Assembly (NCBI GenBank): GCA_033782935.1
Contig: JAWQEG010000717.1
Span: 186,001 to 250,000 of the forward strand
From: Petrolisthes cinctipes
Taxonomy: Eukaryota > Arthropoda > Malacostraca > Decapoda > Porcellanidae
Reading direction: 5' to 3'
Length of the DNA: 64,000 nt
Below, one piece after another: positions 10,701-21,476 of the stretch (the first letter of the stretch is position 1; the number at the start of each line of letters is the position of its first letter). Made by a program: the position numbers and the translations under genes. The notes under the pieces are model-generated. The model worked only from the letters and a program-made list of their open reading frames with translations. It was not told the DNA's origin and made no database searches.

Positions 10701-11541
10701 GCGATCTGTACATGCCTACTCCGTGTTAGAGTATTTTCAAAATACATGCTCAAAACATACTGAAAATCGATCTTTTAAGTGCACAAAAGTCGATATGTGC
10801 ATGCATCTTCAGTACCCGTTTATATCTCAAATTCAGGCTCAAAACACCCGAAAATTCAATATTTTGGGGTCCCTGAAGCAATCTGTACATGCCTACTCAG
10901 TGTTAGAGTATTTTCAAAATACAGGCCCAAAACATGCTGAAAATCGATATTTTAGATGCCCAAAGTCAATATGTGCATGTATCTTCTGTACCCGTTTATA
11001 TCTCAAATTCAGGCTCAAAACACCCGAAAATTCAATATTTTGGGGTCCCACAAGCAATCTGTATATGCCTACACAGTGCTAGAATATTTTCAAAATATAG
11101 GCTAAAAACATGCTAAAAATCGACATTTTAGGTGCCAAAAAATCGATATCTCAAATTCAGTCCCAAAACACCCGAAAATTCGATATTTAGAGGTCCCAGA
11201 AGGTATCTGTACATGCCTACTCCGTGTTAGAGTATTTTCAAAATTCAGGCCCAAAACATGCTGAAAATCGATATTTTTGGTGTCCAAAGTCAATATGTGC
11301 ATGTATCTTCTGTACCCGTTTATATCTCAAATTCAGGCTCAAAACACCCGAAAATTCAATATTTTGGGGTCCCAGAAGCAATCTGTACATGCCTACTCAG
11401 TGCTAGAATATTTTCAAAATATTGGCTAAAAACATGCTAAAAATCGATCTTTTAGGTGCCAAAAAGTCGATATCTCAAATTCAGTCCCAAAACACCCGAA
11501 AATTCGATATTTAGGGGTCCCAGAAGCGATCTGTACATGCC
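7063..11541 (+). repeat. 825-bp pentamer block
   Basis: 825-bp units (A or A', B', C, B, C) start at 7063, 9067, 9892 and 10717. The interval 7888-9066 holds the duplicated 501- and 678-bp units. The units at 9892 and 10717 are nearly identical. They share 'tttaagtgcac', 'gtccctgaagc', 'ctgtatatgcc' and 'ttggtgtcc', and I noticed one difference ('acccttttat' near 9991 against 'acccgtttat'). Confidence 0.88.
7722..9746 (+). repeat. 2004-bp tandem duplication, second copy
   Basis: Identical by eye to the preceding 2004 bp, including private variants such as 'cccgaatattcg' (near 5839 and 7843), 'gagttttttc', 'tatatcgcaaattc', 'tcccataagcg' and 'tcaatacgtgc'. Confidence 0.9.
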
Positions 11542-12043
11542 TACTCCGTGTTAGAGTATTTTCAAAATACATGCTCAAAACATACTGAAAATCGATCTTT
11601 TAAGTGCACAAAAGTCGATATGTGCATGCATCTTCAGTACCCGTTTATATCTCAAATTCAAGCTCAAAACACCCGAAAATTCAATATTTTGGGGTCCCAG
11701 AAGCAATCTGTACATGCCTACACAGTGCTAGAATATTTTCAAAATATAGGCTAAAAACATGCTAAAAATCGACATTTAAGGTGCAAAAAAATCGATATCT
11801 CAAATTCAGTCCCAAAACACCCGAAAATTCGATATTTAGAGGTCCCAGAAGGTATCTGTACATGCCTACTCCGTGTTAGAGTATTTTCAAAATACATGCT
11901 CAAAACATACTGAAAATCGATCATTTAGGTGCACAAAAGTCGATATGTGCATGCATCTTCAGTACCCGTTTATATCTCAAAATCAGGCTCAAAACACCCG
12001 AAAATTCAATATTTTGGGGTCCCAGAAGCAATCTGTACATGCC

Positions 12044-12213
12044 TACTCAGTGTTAGAGTATTTTCAAAATACAGGCCCAAAACATGCTGAAAATCGATAT
12101 TTTAGATGCCCAAAGTCAATAAATTAGGTGCCAAAAAGTCGATATCTCAAATTCAGTCCCAAAACACCCGAAAATTCGATATTTAGGGGTCCCAGAAGCG
12201 ATCTGTACATGCC
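12044..12213 (+). repeat. Aberrant 170-bp monomer with illegitimate junction
   Basis: The B' sequence runs normally to 'gtcaat' at 12120 and then jumps back to the C-type 'ttaggtgcc', with 2-3 unmatched adenines between ('gtcaataaattaggtgcc'). The partners are out of register by about 19 bp, so this is not homologous exchange. The same junction is present at 29446-29615, so it predates the long duplication. Confidence 0.85.
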
Positions 12214-12391
12214 TACTCCGTGTTAGAGTATTTTCAAAATACAGGCCCAAAACATGCTAAAAAATCGATCTTTTAAGTGCACAAAAGTCGATATGTGCAT
12301 GCATCTTCAGTACCCGTTTATATCTCAAATTCAGGCTCAAAAAACCCGAAAATTCAATATTTTGGGGTCCCAGAAGCAATCTGTACATGCC
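12214..12391 (+). repeat. B*/A' hybrid monomer marking a 325-bp deletion
   Basis: The left end ('tacaggcccaaaacatgct', 'aaaaaatcgat') matches the B* at 29616. The right end ('cttttaagtgcacaaaag') matches the A' at 29942. Copy II keeps B* (178), C (148) and A' (177) where copy I has this one 178-bp monomer. Exactly 325 bp are missing, and the crossover lies within the shared 'aaaatcgat' at about 12261-12269. Confidence 0.88.
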
Positions 12392-12705
12392 TACTCAGTG
12401 TTAGAGTATTTTCAAAATTCAGGCCCAAAACATGCTGAAAATCGATATTTTTGGTGCCCAAAGTCAATATGTGCATGTATCTTCTGTACCCGTTTATATC
12501 TCGAATTCAGGCTCAAAACACCCGAAAATTCAATATTTTGGGGTCCCAGAAGCAATCTGTACAGTGCTAGAATATTTTCAAAATATAGGCTAAAAACATG
12601 CTAAAAATCGACATTTTAGGTGCCAAAAAATCGATATCTCAAATTCAGTCCCAAAACACCCGAAAATTCGATATTTAGAGGTCCCAGAAGGTATCTGTAC
12701 ATGCC

Positions 12706-14359
12706 TACACTGTGTTAGAGTATTTTCAAAATACAGGCCAAAAACATATTGAAAATCGATCTTTTAGGTGCCCAAAAGTCGATATGTGCATGCATCTTCT
12801 GTACCCGTTTATATCTCAAATTCTGGCCCTAAACACCCGAAAATTCGATATTTTGGGGTCCCAGAAGCAATCTGTACATGCCTACTCAGTGCTAGAATAT
12901 TTTCAAAATATAGGCTAAAAACATGCTAAAAATCGATCTTTTAGGTGCCAAAAAGTCGATATCTCAAATTCAGTCCCAAAACACCCTAAAATTCGATATT
13001 TAGGGGTCCCAGAAGCGATCTGTACATGCCTACTCCGTGTTAGAGTATTTTCAAAATACATGCTCAAAACATACTGAAAATCGATCATTTAGGTGCACAA
13101 AAGTCGGTATGTGCATGCATCTTCAGTACCCGTTTATATCTCAAAATCAGGCTCAAAACACCCGAAAATTCAATATTTTGGGGTCCCAGAAGCAATCTGT
13201 ACATGCCTACTTAGTGCTAGAATATTTTCAAAATATAGGCTAAAAACATGCTAAAAATCGATTTTTTAGGTGCCAAAAAGTCGATATCTCAAATTCAGTC
13301 CCAAAACACCCGAAAATTCGATATTTAGGAGTCCCAGAAGCGATCTGTACATGCCTACTCCGTATTAGAGTATTTTCAATATACATGCTCATAACATACT
13401 GAAAATCGATCTTTTAGGTGCACAAAAGTCGATATGTGCATGCATCTTCAGTACCCGTTTATATCTCAAATTCAGGCTCAAAACACCCGAAAATTCAATA
13501 TTTTGGGGTCCCAGAAGCGATCTGTACATGCCTACTCCGTGTTAGAGTATTTTTAAAATACATGCTCAAAACATACTGAAAATCGATCTTTTAAGTGCAC
13601 AAAAGTCGATATGTGCATGCATCTTCAGTACCCGTTTATATCTCAAATTCAGGCTCAAAACACCCGAAAATTCCATATTTTGGGGTCCAAGAAGCAATCT
13701 GTACATGCCTACTCAGTGCTAGAATATTTTCAAAATATAGGCTAAAAACATGCTAAAAATCGATCTTTTAGGTACCAAAAAGTCGATATCTCAAATTCAG
13801 TCCCAAAACACCCGAAAATTCGATATTTAGGGGTCCCAGAAGCGATCTGTACATGCCTACTCCGTGTTAGAGTATTTTCAAAATACAGGCCCAAAACATG
13901 CTGAAAATTGATAATTTTAGATGCACAAAGTCAATATGTGCATGTATCTTCTGTACCCGTTTATATCTCAAATTCAGGCTCAAAACACCCGAAAATTCAA
14001 TATTTTGGGGTCCCAGAAGCAATCTGTACATGCCTACACAGTGCTAGAATATTTTCAAAATATTGGCTAAAAACATGCTAAAAATCGATCTTTTAGGTGC
14101 CAAAAAGTCGATATCTCAAATTCAGTCCCAAAACACCCGAAAATTCGATATTTCGGGGTCCCAGAAGCGATCTGTACATGCCTACTCCGTGTTAAAGTAT
14201 TTTCAAAATACATGCTCAAAACATACTGAAAATCGATCTTTTAAGTGCACAAAAGTCGATATGTGCATGCATCTTCAGCACCCGTTTATATCTCAAATTC
14301 AGGCTCAAAACACCCGAAAATTCATTATTTTGGGGTCCCAGAAGCAATCTGTACATGCC
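12706..14359 (+). repeat. Dimer-rich block
   Basis: Units: A-C (12706), A'-C (13031), single A' (13356), A'-C (13533), B*-C (13858) and A' (14183). No intact A-B-C trimer occurs here. A' at 13356 has private changes 'cgtattagag', 'caatatacatg' and 'ctcataac'. The block is repeated at 30433-32086 in copy II. Confidence 0.85.
13858..14034 (+). repeat. Type B* monomer, 177-178 bp
   Basis: A B' relative with an extra base and the motif 'tttagatgcacaaagtc' ('gcac' instead of 'gccc'), seen as 'gaaaattgataattttag' here. Related copies start at 15606, 29616 (178 bp), 31585, 33333, 35607, 39193, 44421 and 53698. It is generally followed by a C with 'atattggctaaaaac' or by a C/A hybrid. Confidence 0.82.
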
Positions 14360-14520
14360 TACTCAGTGTTAGAGTATTTTCAAAATACAGGCCCAAAACA
14401 TGCTGAAAATCGATATTTTAGATGCCCATGTACCTTCTGTACCCGTTTATATCTCAAATTCAGGCTCAAAACACCCGAAAATTCAATATTTTGGGGTCCC
14501 TGAAGCAGTCTGTACATGCC
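14360..14520 (+). repeat. Type B'' monomer, 161 bp (15-bp deletion)
   Basis: A B' monomer in which 'gatgccc' joins directly to 'atgtaccttctg'. Fifteen bases ('aaagtcaatatgtgc') are missing, and a t-to-c change lies just downstream. I count 17 copies, starting at 14360, 14983, 16107, 32087, 32710, 33834, 36109, 37420, 40658, 41970, 44923, 46548, 51247, 54200, 55825, 60701 and 61865. The shared scar indicates a single origin followed by spread through amplification. Confidence 0.9.
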
Positions 14521-14668
14521 TACACAGTGCTAGAATATTTTCAAAATATAGGCTAAAAACATGCTAAAAATCGACATTTTAGGTGCCAAAAAATCGATAT
14601 CTCAAATTCTGGCCCTAAACACCCGAAAATTCGATATTTTGGGGTCACAGAAGCGATTTGTACATGCC
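14521..14668 (+). repeat. C/A hybrid monomer, 148 bp
   Basis: The left part is type C, including the 29-bp deletion ('aatcgatatctcaaattc'). The right part is A-type: 'tctggccctaaacaccc', 'gatattttggggtc' and 'gaagcgatttg'. The crossover lies near 'tctcaaattc', which both classes share. It occurs as part of the 623-bp unit B''-C/A-(B-C), with relatives at 15144, 15783, 16268, 32248, 32871, 33510, 33995, 37096, 37581, 40196, 42131, 45084, 51408 and 54361. Confidence 0.87.
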
Positions 14669-14982
14669 TACTCCGTGTTAGAGTATTTTCAAAATTCAGG
14701 CCCAAAACATGCTGAAAATCGATATTTTTGGTGCCCAAAGTCAATATGTGCATGTATCTTCTGTACCCGTTTATATCTCGAATTCAGGCTCAAAACACCT
14801 GAAAATTCAATATTTTGGGGTCCCAGAAGCAATCTGTACAGTGCTAGAATATTTTCAAAATATAGGCTAAAAACATGCTAAAAATCGATCTTTTAGGTGC
14901 CAAAAAGTCGATATCTCAAATTCAGTCCCAAAACACCCGAAAATTCGATATTTAGGGGTCCCAGAAGCGATCTGTACATGCC
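14669..14982 (+). repeat. B-C pair with a 10-bp joint deletion, 314 bp
   Basis: At the B-C joint the sequence reads 'aatctgtacagtgctag' instead of 'ctgtacatgcctacacagtgctag'. Ten bases are missing between two copies of 'aca'. The B part usually also carries 'ctcgaattcagg', which creates an EcoRI site (14780-14785 here). I see the same joint near 12561, 14838, 15461, 16586, 30288, 32566, 33188, 34312, 37898, 40513, 42448, 45403, 51725 and 54680, always giving a 314-bp pair. Confidence 0.88.
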
Positions 14983-16635
14983 TACTCAGTGTTAGAGTAT
15001 TTTCAAAATACAGGCCCAAAACATGCTGAAAATCGATATTTTAGATGCCCATGTACCTTCTGTACCCGTTTATATCTCAAATTCAGGCTCAAAACACCCG
15101 AAAATTCAATATTTTGGGGTCCCTGAAGCAATCTGTACATGCCTACACAGTGCTAGAATATTTTCAAAATATAGGCTAAAAACATGCTAAAAATCGACAT
15201 TTTAGGTGCCAAAAAATCGATATCTCAAATTCTGGCCCTAAACACCCGAAAATTCGATATTTTGATGTCACAGAAGCGATTTGTACATGCCTACTCCGTG
15301 TTAGAGTATTTTCAAAATTCAGGCCCAAAACATGCTGAAAATCGATATTTTTGGTGCCCAAAGTCAATATGTGCATGTATCTTCTGTACCCGTTTATATC
15401 TCGAATTCAGGCTCAAAACACCTGAAAATTCAATATTTTGGGGTCCCAGAAGCAATCTGTACAGTGCTAGAATATTTTCAAAATATAGGCTAAAAACATG
15501 CTAAAAATCGATCTTTTAGGTGCCAAAAAGTCGATATCTCAAATTCAGTCCCAAAACACCCGAAAATTCGATATTTAGGGGTCCCAGAAGCGATCTGTAC
15601 ATGCCTACTCAGTGTTAGAGTATTTTCAAAATACAGGCCCAAAACATGCTGAAAATTGATATTTTTAGATGCACAAAGTCAATATGTGCATGTATCTTCT
15701 GTACCCGTTTATATCTCAAATTCAGGCTCAAAACACCCAAAAATTCAATATTTTGGGGTCCCAGAAGCAATCTGTACATGCCTACACAGTGCTAGAATAT
15801 TTTCAAAATATAGGCTAAAAACATGCTAAAAATCGACATTTTAGGTGCCAAAAATTCGATATCTCAAATTCTGTCCCTAAACACCCGAAAATTCGATATT
15901 TTGGGGTCCCAGAAGCGATTTGTACATGCCTACTCCGTGTTAGAGTATTTTCAAAATTCAGGTTTAAAACATGCTGAAAATCGATATTTTTGGTGCCCAA
16001 AGTCAATATGTGCATGTATCTTCTGTACCCGTTTATATCTCGAATTCAGGCTCAAAACACCCGAAAATTCAATATTTTGGGGTCCCAGAAGCAATCTGTA
16101 CATGCCTACTCAGTGTTAGAGTATTTTCAAAATACAGGCCCAAAACATGCTGAAAATCGATATTTTAGATGCCCATGTACCTTCTGTACCCGTTTATATC
16201 TCAAATTCAGGCTCAAAACACCCGAAAATTCAATATTTTGGGGTCCCTGAAGCAATCTGTACATGCCTACACAGTGCTAGAATATTTTCAAAATATAGGC
16301 TAAAAACATGCTAAAAATCGACATTTTAGGTGCCAAAAAATCGATATCTCAAATTCTGGCCCTAAACACCCGAAAATTCGATATTTTGGGGTCACAGAAG
16401 CGATTTGTACATGCCTACTCCGTGTTAGAGTATTTTCAAAATTCAGGCCCAAAACATGCTGAAAATCGATATTTTTGGTGCCCAAAGTCAATATGTGCAT
16501 GTATCTTCTGTACCCGTTTATATCTCGAATTCAGGCTCAAAACACCCGAAAATTCAATATTTTGGGGTCCCAGAAGCAATCTGTACAGTGCTAGAATATT
16601 TTCAAAATATAGGCTAAAAACATGCTAAAAATCGA

Positions 16636-16968
16636 CATTTTAGGTGCCAAAAAATCGATATCTCAAATTCAGTCCCAAAACACCCGAAAATTCGATATTT
16701 AGGGGTCCCAGAAGCGATCTGTAGTGCATGCATCTTCAGTACCCGTTTATATCTCAAATTCAGGCTCAAAACACCCGAAAATTCAATATTTTGGGGTCCC
16801 AGAAGCAATCTGTACATGCCTACTCAGTGCTAGAATATTTTCAAAATATAGGCTAAAAACATGCTAAAAATCGACATTTTAGGTGCCAAAAAATCGATAT
16901 CTCAAATTCAGTCCCAAAACACCCGAAAATTCGATATTTAGAGGTCCCAGAAGGTATCTGTACATGCC
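16636..16968 (+). repeat. Junction region with truncated A' monomer
   Basis: A C monomer ends early at 'gatctgta' (16723) and is joined directly to 'gtgcatgcatcttcag', base 81 of an A' monomer. The last 6 bp of C and the first 80 bp of A' are absent, an 86-bp deletion. The remaining 97 bp of A' (16724-16820) and a C (16821-16968) follow. I find this junction nowhere else in the window. Confidence 0.85.
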
Positions 16969-19473
16969 TACTCCGTGTTAGAGTATTTTCAAAATACAGG
17001 CCAAAAACATACTGAAAATCGATCTTTTAGGTGCCCAAAAGTCGATATGTGCATGCATCTTCTGTACCCGTTTATATCTCAAATTCTGGCCCTAAACACA
17101 CGAAAATTCGATATTTTGGGGTCCCAGAAGCGATCTGTACATGCCTACTCCGTGTTAGAGTATTTTCAAAATTCAGGCCCAAAACATGCTGAAAATCAAT
17201 ATTTTTGGTGCCCAAAGTCAATATGTGCATGTATCTTCTGTACCCGTTTATATCTCAAATTCAGGCTCAAAACACCCGAAAATTCAATATTTTGGGGTCC
17301 CACAAGCAATCTGTACATACCTACTCAGTGCTAGAATATTTTCAAAATGTAGGCTAATAACATGCTAAAAATCGATCTTTTAGGTGCCAAAAAGTCGATA
17401 TCTCAAATTCAGTCCCAAAACACCCGAAAATTCGATATTTAGGCGTACCAGAAGCGATCTGTACATGCCTACTCCGTGTTAGAGTATTTTCAAAATACAT
17501 GCTCAAAACATACTGAAAATCGATCTTTTAGGTGCACAAAAGTCGATATGTGCATGCATCTTCAGTACCCGTTTATATCTCAAATTCTGGCCCTAAACAC
17601 CCGAAAATTCGATATTTTGGGGTCCCAGAAGCGATCTGTACATGCTTACTCAGTGTTAGAGTATTTTCAAAATACAGGCCCAAAACATGCTGAAAATCGA
17701 TATTTTAGATGCCCAAAGTCAATATGTGCATGTATCTTCTGTACCCGTTTATATCTCAAATTCAGGCTCAAAACACCCGAAAATTCAATATTTTGGGGTC
17801 CCAGAAGCAATCTGTACATGCCTACACAGTGCTAGAATATTTTCAAAATATAGGCTAAAAACATGCTAAAAATCGACATTTTAGGTGCCAAAAAATCGAT
17901 ATCTCAAATTCAGTCCCAAAACACCCGAAAATTCGATATTTAGAGGTCCCAGAAGGTATCTGTACATGCCTACTCCGTGTTAGAGTATTTTCAAAATACA
18001 GGCCAAAAACATACTGAAAATCGATCTTTTAGGTGCCCAAAAGTCGATATGTGCATGCATCTTCTGTACCCGTTTATATCTCAAATTCTGGCTCAAAACA
18101 CCCGAAAATTCGATATTTTGGGGTCCCAGAAGCGATCTGTACATGCCTACTCCGTGTTAGAGTATTTCCAAAATTCAGGCCCAAAACATGCTGAAAATCG
18201 ATATTTTTGGTGCCCAAAGTCAATATGTGTATGTATCTTCTGTACCCGTTTATATCTCAAATTCAGGCTCAAAACACCCGAAAATTCAATATTTTGGGGT
18301 CCCAGAAGCAATCTGTACATGCCTACTCAGTGCTAGAATATTTTCAAAATATAGGCTAAAAACATGCTAAAAATCGATCTTTTAGGTGCCAAAAAGTCGA
18401 TATCTCAAATTCAGTCCCAAAACACCCGAAAATTCGATATTTAGGGGTCCCAGAAGCGATCTGTACATGCCTACTCCGTGTTAGAGTATTTTCAAAATAC
18501 ATGCTCAAAACATACTGAAAATAGATCATTTAGGTGCACAAAAGTCGATATGTGCATGCATCTTCAGTACCCGTTTATATCTCAATTTCAGGCTCAAAAC
18601 ACCCGAAAATTCAATATTTTGTGGTCCCAGAAGCAATCTGTACATGCCTACTCAGTGTTAGAGTATTTTCAAAATACAGGCCCAAAACATGCTGAAAATC
18701 GATATTTTAGATGCCCAAAGTCAATATGTGCATGTATCTTCTGTACCCGTTTATATCTCAAATTCAGGCTCAAAACACCCGAAAATTCAATATTTTGGGG
18801 TCCCAGAAGCAATCTGTACATGCCTACTTAGTGCTAGAATATTTTCAAAATATAGTCTAAAAACATGCTAAAAATCGATTTTTTAGGTGCCAAAAAGTCG
18901 ATATCTCAAATTCAGTCCCAAAACACCCGAAAATTCGATATTTAGGGGTCCCAGAAGGTATCTGTACATGCCTACTCCGTGTTAGAGTATTTTCAAAATA
19001 CATGCTCAAAACATACTGAAAATCGATATTTTAGGTGCACAAAAGCCGATATGTGCATGCATCTTCAGTACCCGTTTATATCTCAAATTCATGCTCAAAA
19101 CACCCGAAAATTCAATATTTTGGGGTCCCAGAAGCAATCTGTACATGCCTACTCAGTGTTAGAGTATTTTCAAAATACAGGCCCAAAACATGCAGAAAAT
19201 CGATATTTTAGATGCCCAAAGTCAATATGTGCATGTATCCTCTGTACCCGTTTATATCTCAAATTCAGGCTCAAAACACCCGAAAATTCAATATTTTGGG
19301 GTCCCAGAAGCAATCTGTACATGCCTACACAGTGCTAGAATATTTTCAAAATATAGGCTAAAAACATGCTAAAAATCGACATTTTAGGTGCCAAAAAATC
19401 GATATCTCAAATTCAGTCCCAAAACACCCGAAAATTCGATATTTAGAGGTCCCAGAAGGTATCTGTACATGCC
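16969..19473 (+). repeat. Five 501-bp trimers between the long copies
   Basis: Units start at 16969, 17470, 17971, 18472 and 18973, each A or A' followed by B or B' and C. Private variants include 'aggcgtacc' near 17445, 'ataacatgct' near 17358, 'atttccaaaatt' near 18163 and 'ttgtggtccc' near 18620. The A' at 17470 has an A-type right half. These units separate the end of copy I homology from the start of copy II. Confidence 0.87.
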
Positions 19474-21476
19474 TACTCCGTGTTAGAGTATTTTCAAAAT
19501 ACAGGCCAAAAACATACTGAAAATCGATCTTTTAGGTGCCCAAAAGTCGATATGTGCATGCATCTTCTGTACCCGTTTATATCTCAAATTCTGGCCCTAA
19601 ACATCCGAAAATTCGATATTTTGGGGTCCCAGAAGCGATCTGTACATGCCTACTCCGTGTTAGAGTATTTTCAAAGTTCAGGCCCAAAACATGCTGAAAA
19701 TCGATATTTTTGATGCCCAAAGTCAATATGTGCATGTATCTTCTGTACCCGTTTATATCTCAAATTCAGGCTCAAAACACCCGAAAATTCAATATTTTGG
19801 GGTCCCAGAAGCAATCTGTACATGCCTACTCAGTGCTAGAATATTTTCAAAATATAGGCTAAAAACATGCTAATAATCGATCTTTAAGGTGCCAAAAAGT
19901 CGATATCTCAAATTCAGTCCCAAAACACCCGAAAATTCGATATTTAGGGGTCCCAGAAGCGATCTGTACATGCCTACTCCGTGTTAGAGTATTTTCAAAA
20001 TACATGCTCAAAACATACTGAAAATCGATCTTTTAGGTGCACAAAAGTCGATATGTGCATGCATCTTCAGTACCCGTTTATATATCAAATTCAGGCTCAA
20101 AACACCCGAAAATTCAATATTTTGGGGTCCCAGAAGCAATCTGTACATGCCTACTCAGTGTTAGAGTATTTTCAAAATACAGGCCCAAAACATGCTGAAA
20201 ATCGATATTTTAGATGCCCAAAGTCAATATGTGCATGTATCTTCTGTACCCGTTTATATCTCAAATTCAGGCTCAAAACACCCGAAAATTCAATATTTTG
20301 GGGTCCCAGAAGCAATCTGTACATGCCTACACAGTGCTAGAATATTTTCAAAATATAGGCTAAAAACATGCTAAAAATCGACATTTTAGGTGCCAAAAAA
20401 TCGATATCTCAAATTCAGTCCCAAAACACCCGAAAATTCGATATTTAGAGGTCCCAGAAGGTATCTGTACATGCCTACTCCGTGTTAGAGTATTTTCAAA
20501 ATACAGGCCAAAAACATACTGAAAATCGATCTTTTAGGTGCCCAAAAGTCGATATGTGCATGCATCTTCAGTACCCGTTTATATATCAAATTCAGGCTCA
20601 AAACACCCGAAAATTCAATATTTTGGGGTCCCAGAAGCAATCTGTACATGCCTACTCAGTGTTAGAGTATTTTCAAAATACAGGCCCAAAACATGCTGAA
20701 AATCGATATTTTAGATGCCCAAAGTCAATATGTGCATGTATCTTCTGTACCCGTTTATATCTCAAATTCAGGCTCAAAACACCCGAAAATTCAATATTTT
20801 GGGGTCCCAGAAGCAATCTGTACATGCCTACACAGTGCTAGAATATTTTCAAAATATAGGCTAAAAACATGCTAAAAATCGATATTTTAGGTGCCAAAAA
20901 ATCGATATCTCAAATTCAGTCCCAAAACACCCGAAAATTCGATATTTAGAGGTCCCAGAAGGTATCTGTACATGCCTACTCCGTGTTAGAGTATTTTCAA
21001 AATACAGGCCAAAAACATACTGAAAATCGATCTTTTAGGTGCCCAAAAGTCGATATGTGCATGCATCTTCTGTACCCGTTTATATCTCAAATTCTGGCCC
21101 TAAACACCTGAAAATCTGATATTTTGGGGTCCCAGAAGCGATCTGTACATGCCTACTCTGTGTTAGAGTATTTTCAAAATTTAGGCCCAAAACATGCTGA
21201 AATCGATATTTTTGGTGCCCAAAGTCAATATATGCATGTATCTTCTGTACCCGTTTATATCTCAAATTCAGGCTCAAAACACCCGAAAATTCTATATTTT
21301 GGGGTCCCAGAAGCAATCTGTACATGCCTACTCAGTGCTAGAATATTTTCAAAATATAGCCTAAAAACATGCTAAAAATCGATCTTTTAGGTGCCAAAAA
21401 GTCGATATCTCAAATTCAGTCCCAAAACACCCGAAAATTCGATATTTAGGGGTCCCAGAAGCAATCTGTACATGCC
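19474..21476 (+). repeat. Four 501-bp trimers (copy II)
   Basis: Units start at 19474, 19975, 20476 and 20977 and are equivalent to those at 68-2070. They include the 175-bp B with the lost adenine (21154-21328). I noticed one substitution, 'tctttaagg' at 19886 against 'tcttttagg'. Confidence 0.9.

Larger units (their letters stand above)
11542..12705 (+). repeat. Irregular block with two aberrant monomers
   Basis: A'-C (11542, 325 bp), A' (11867), an aberrant 170-bp B'/C monomer (12044-12213), a 178-bp B*/A' hybrid (12214-12391) and a 314-bp B-C pair (12392). The block corresponds to 28944-30432 in copy II, which has 325 bp more. Confidence 0.88.
1..16635 (+). repeat. Long segmental duplication, copy I (left-truncated)
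   Basis: Matches 19407-34362 monomer by monomer. The offset is 19406 up to the 2004-bp duplication, 17402 after it, and 17727 after the 325-bp deletion. Over about 14.9 kb of shared sequence I noticed only three substitutions: 480 t/19886 a, 2547 a/21953 g and 9958 a/27360 c. The lengths reconcile exactly: 16635 - 2004 + 325 = 14956. Confidence 0.92.
14360..16635 (+). repeat. 623-bp unit family (copy I)
   Basis: 623-bp units B''-C/A-(B-C, 10-bp deletion) start at 14360 and 14983. A 501-bp interlude (B*, C/A, B with 'caggtttaaaac') starts at 15606, and a third B''-C/A-(B-C) starts at 16107. The first two units differ at 'gggtcac' against 'gatgtcac' near 15262. Base 16635 is the last base I can match to copy II (34362). 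At the next base 'cgac' faces 'cgat'. Confidence 0.87.
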
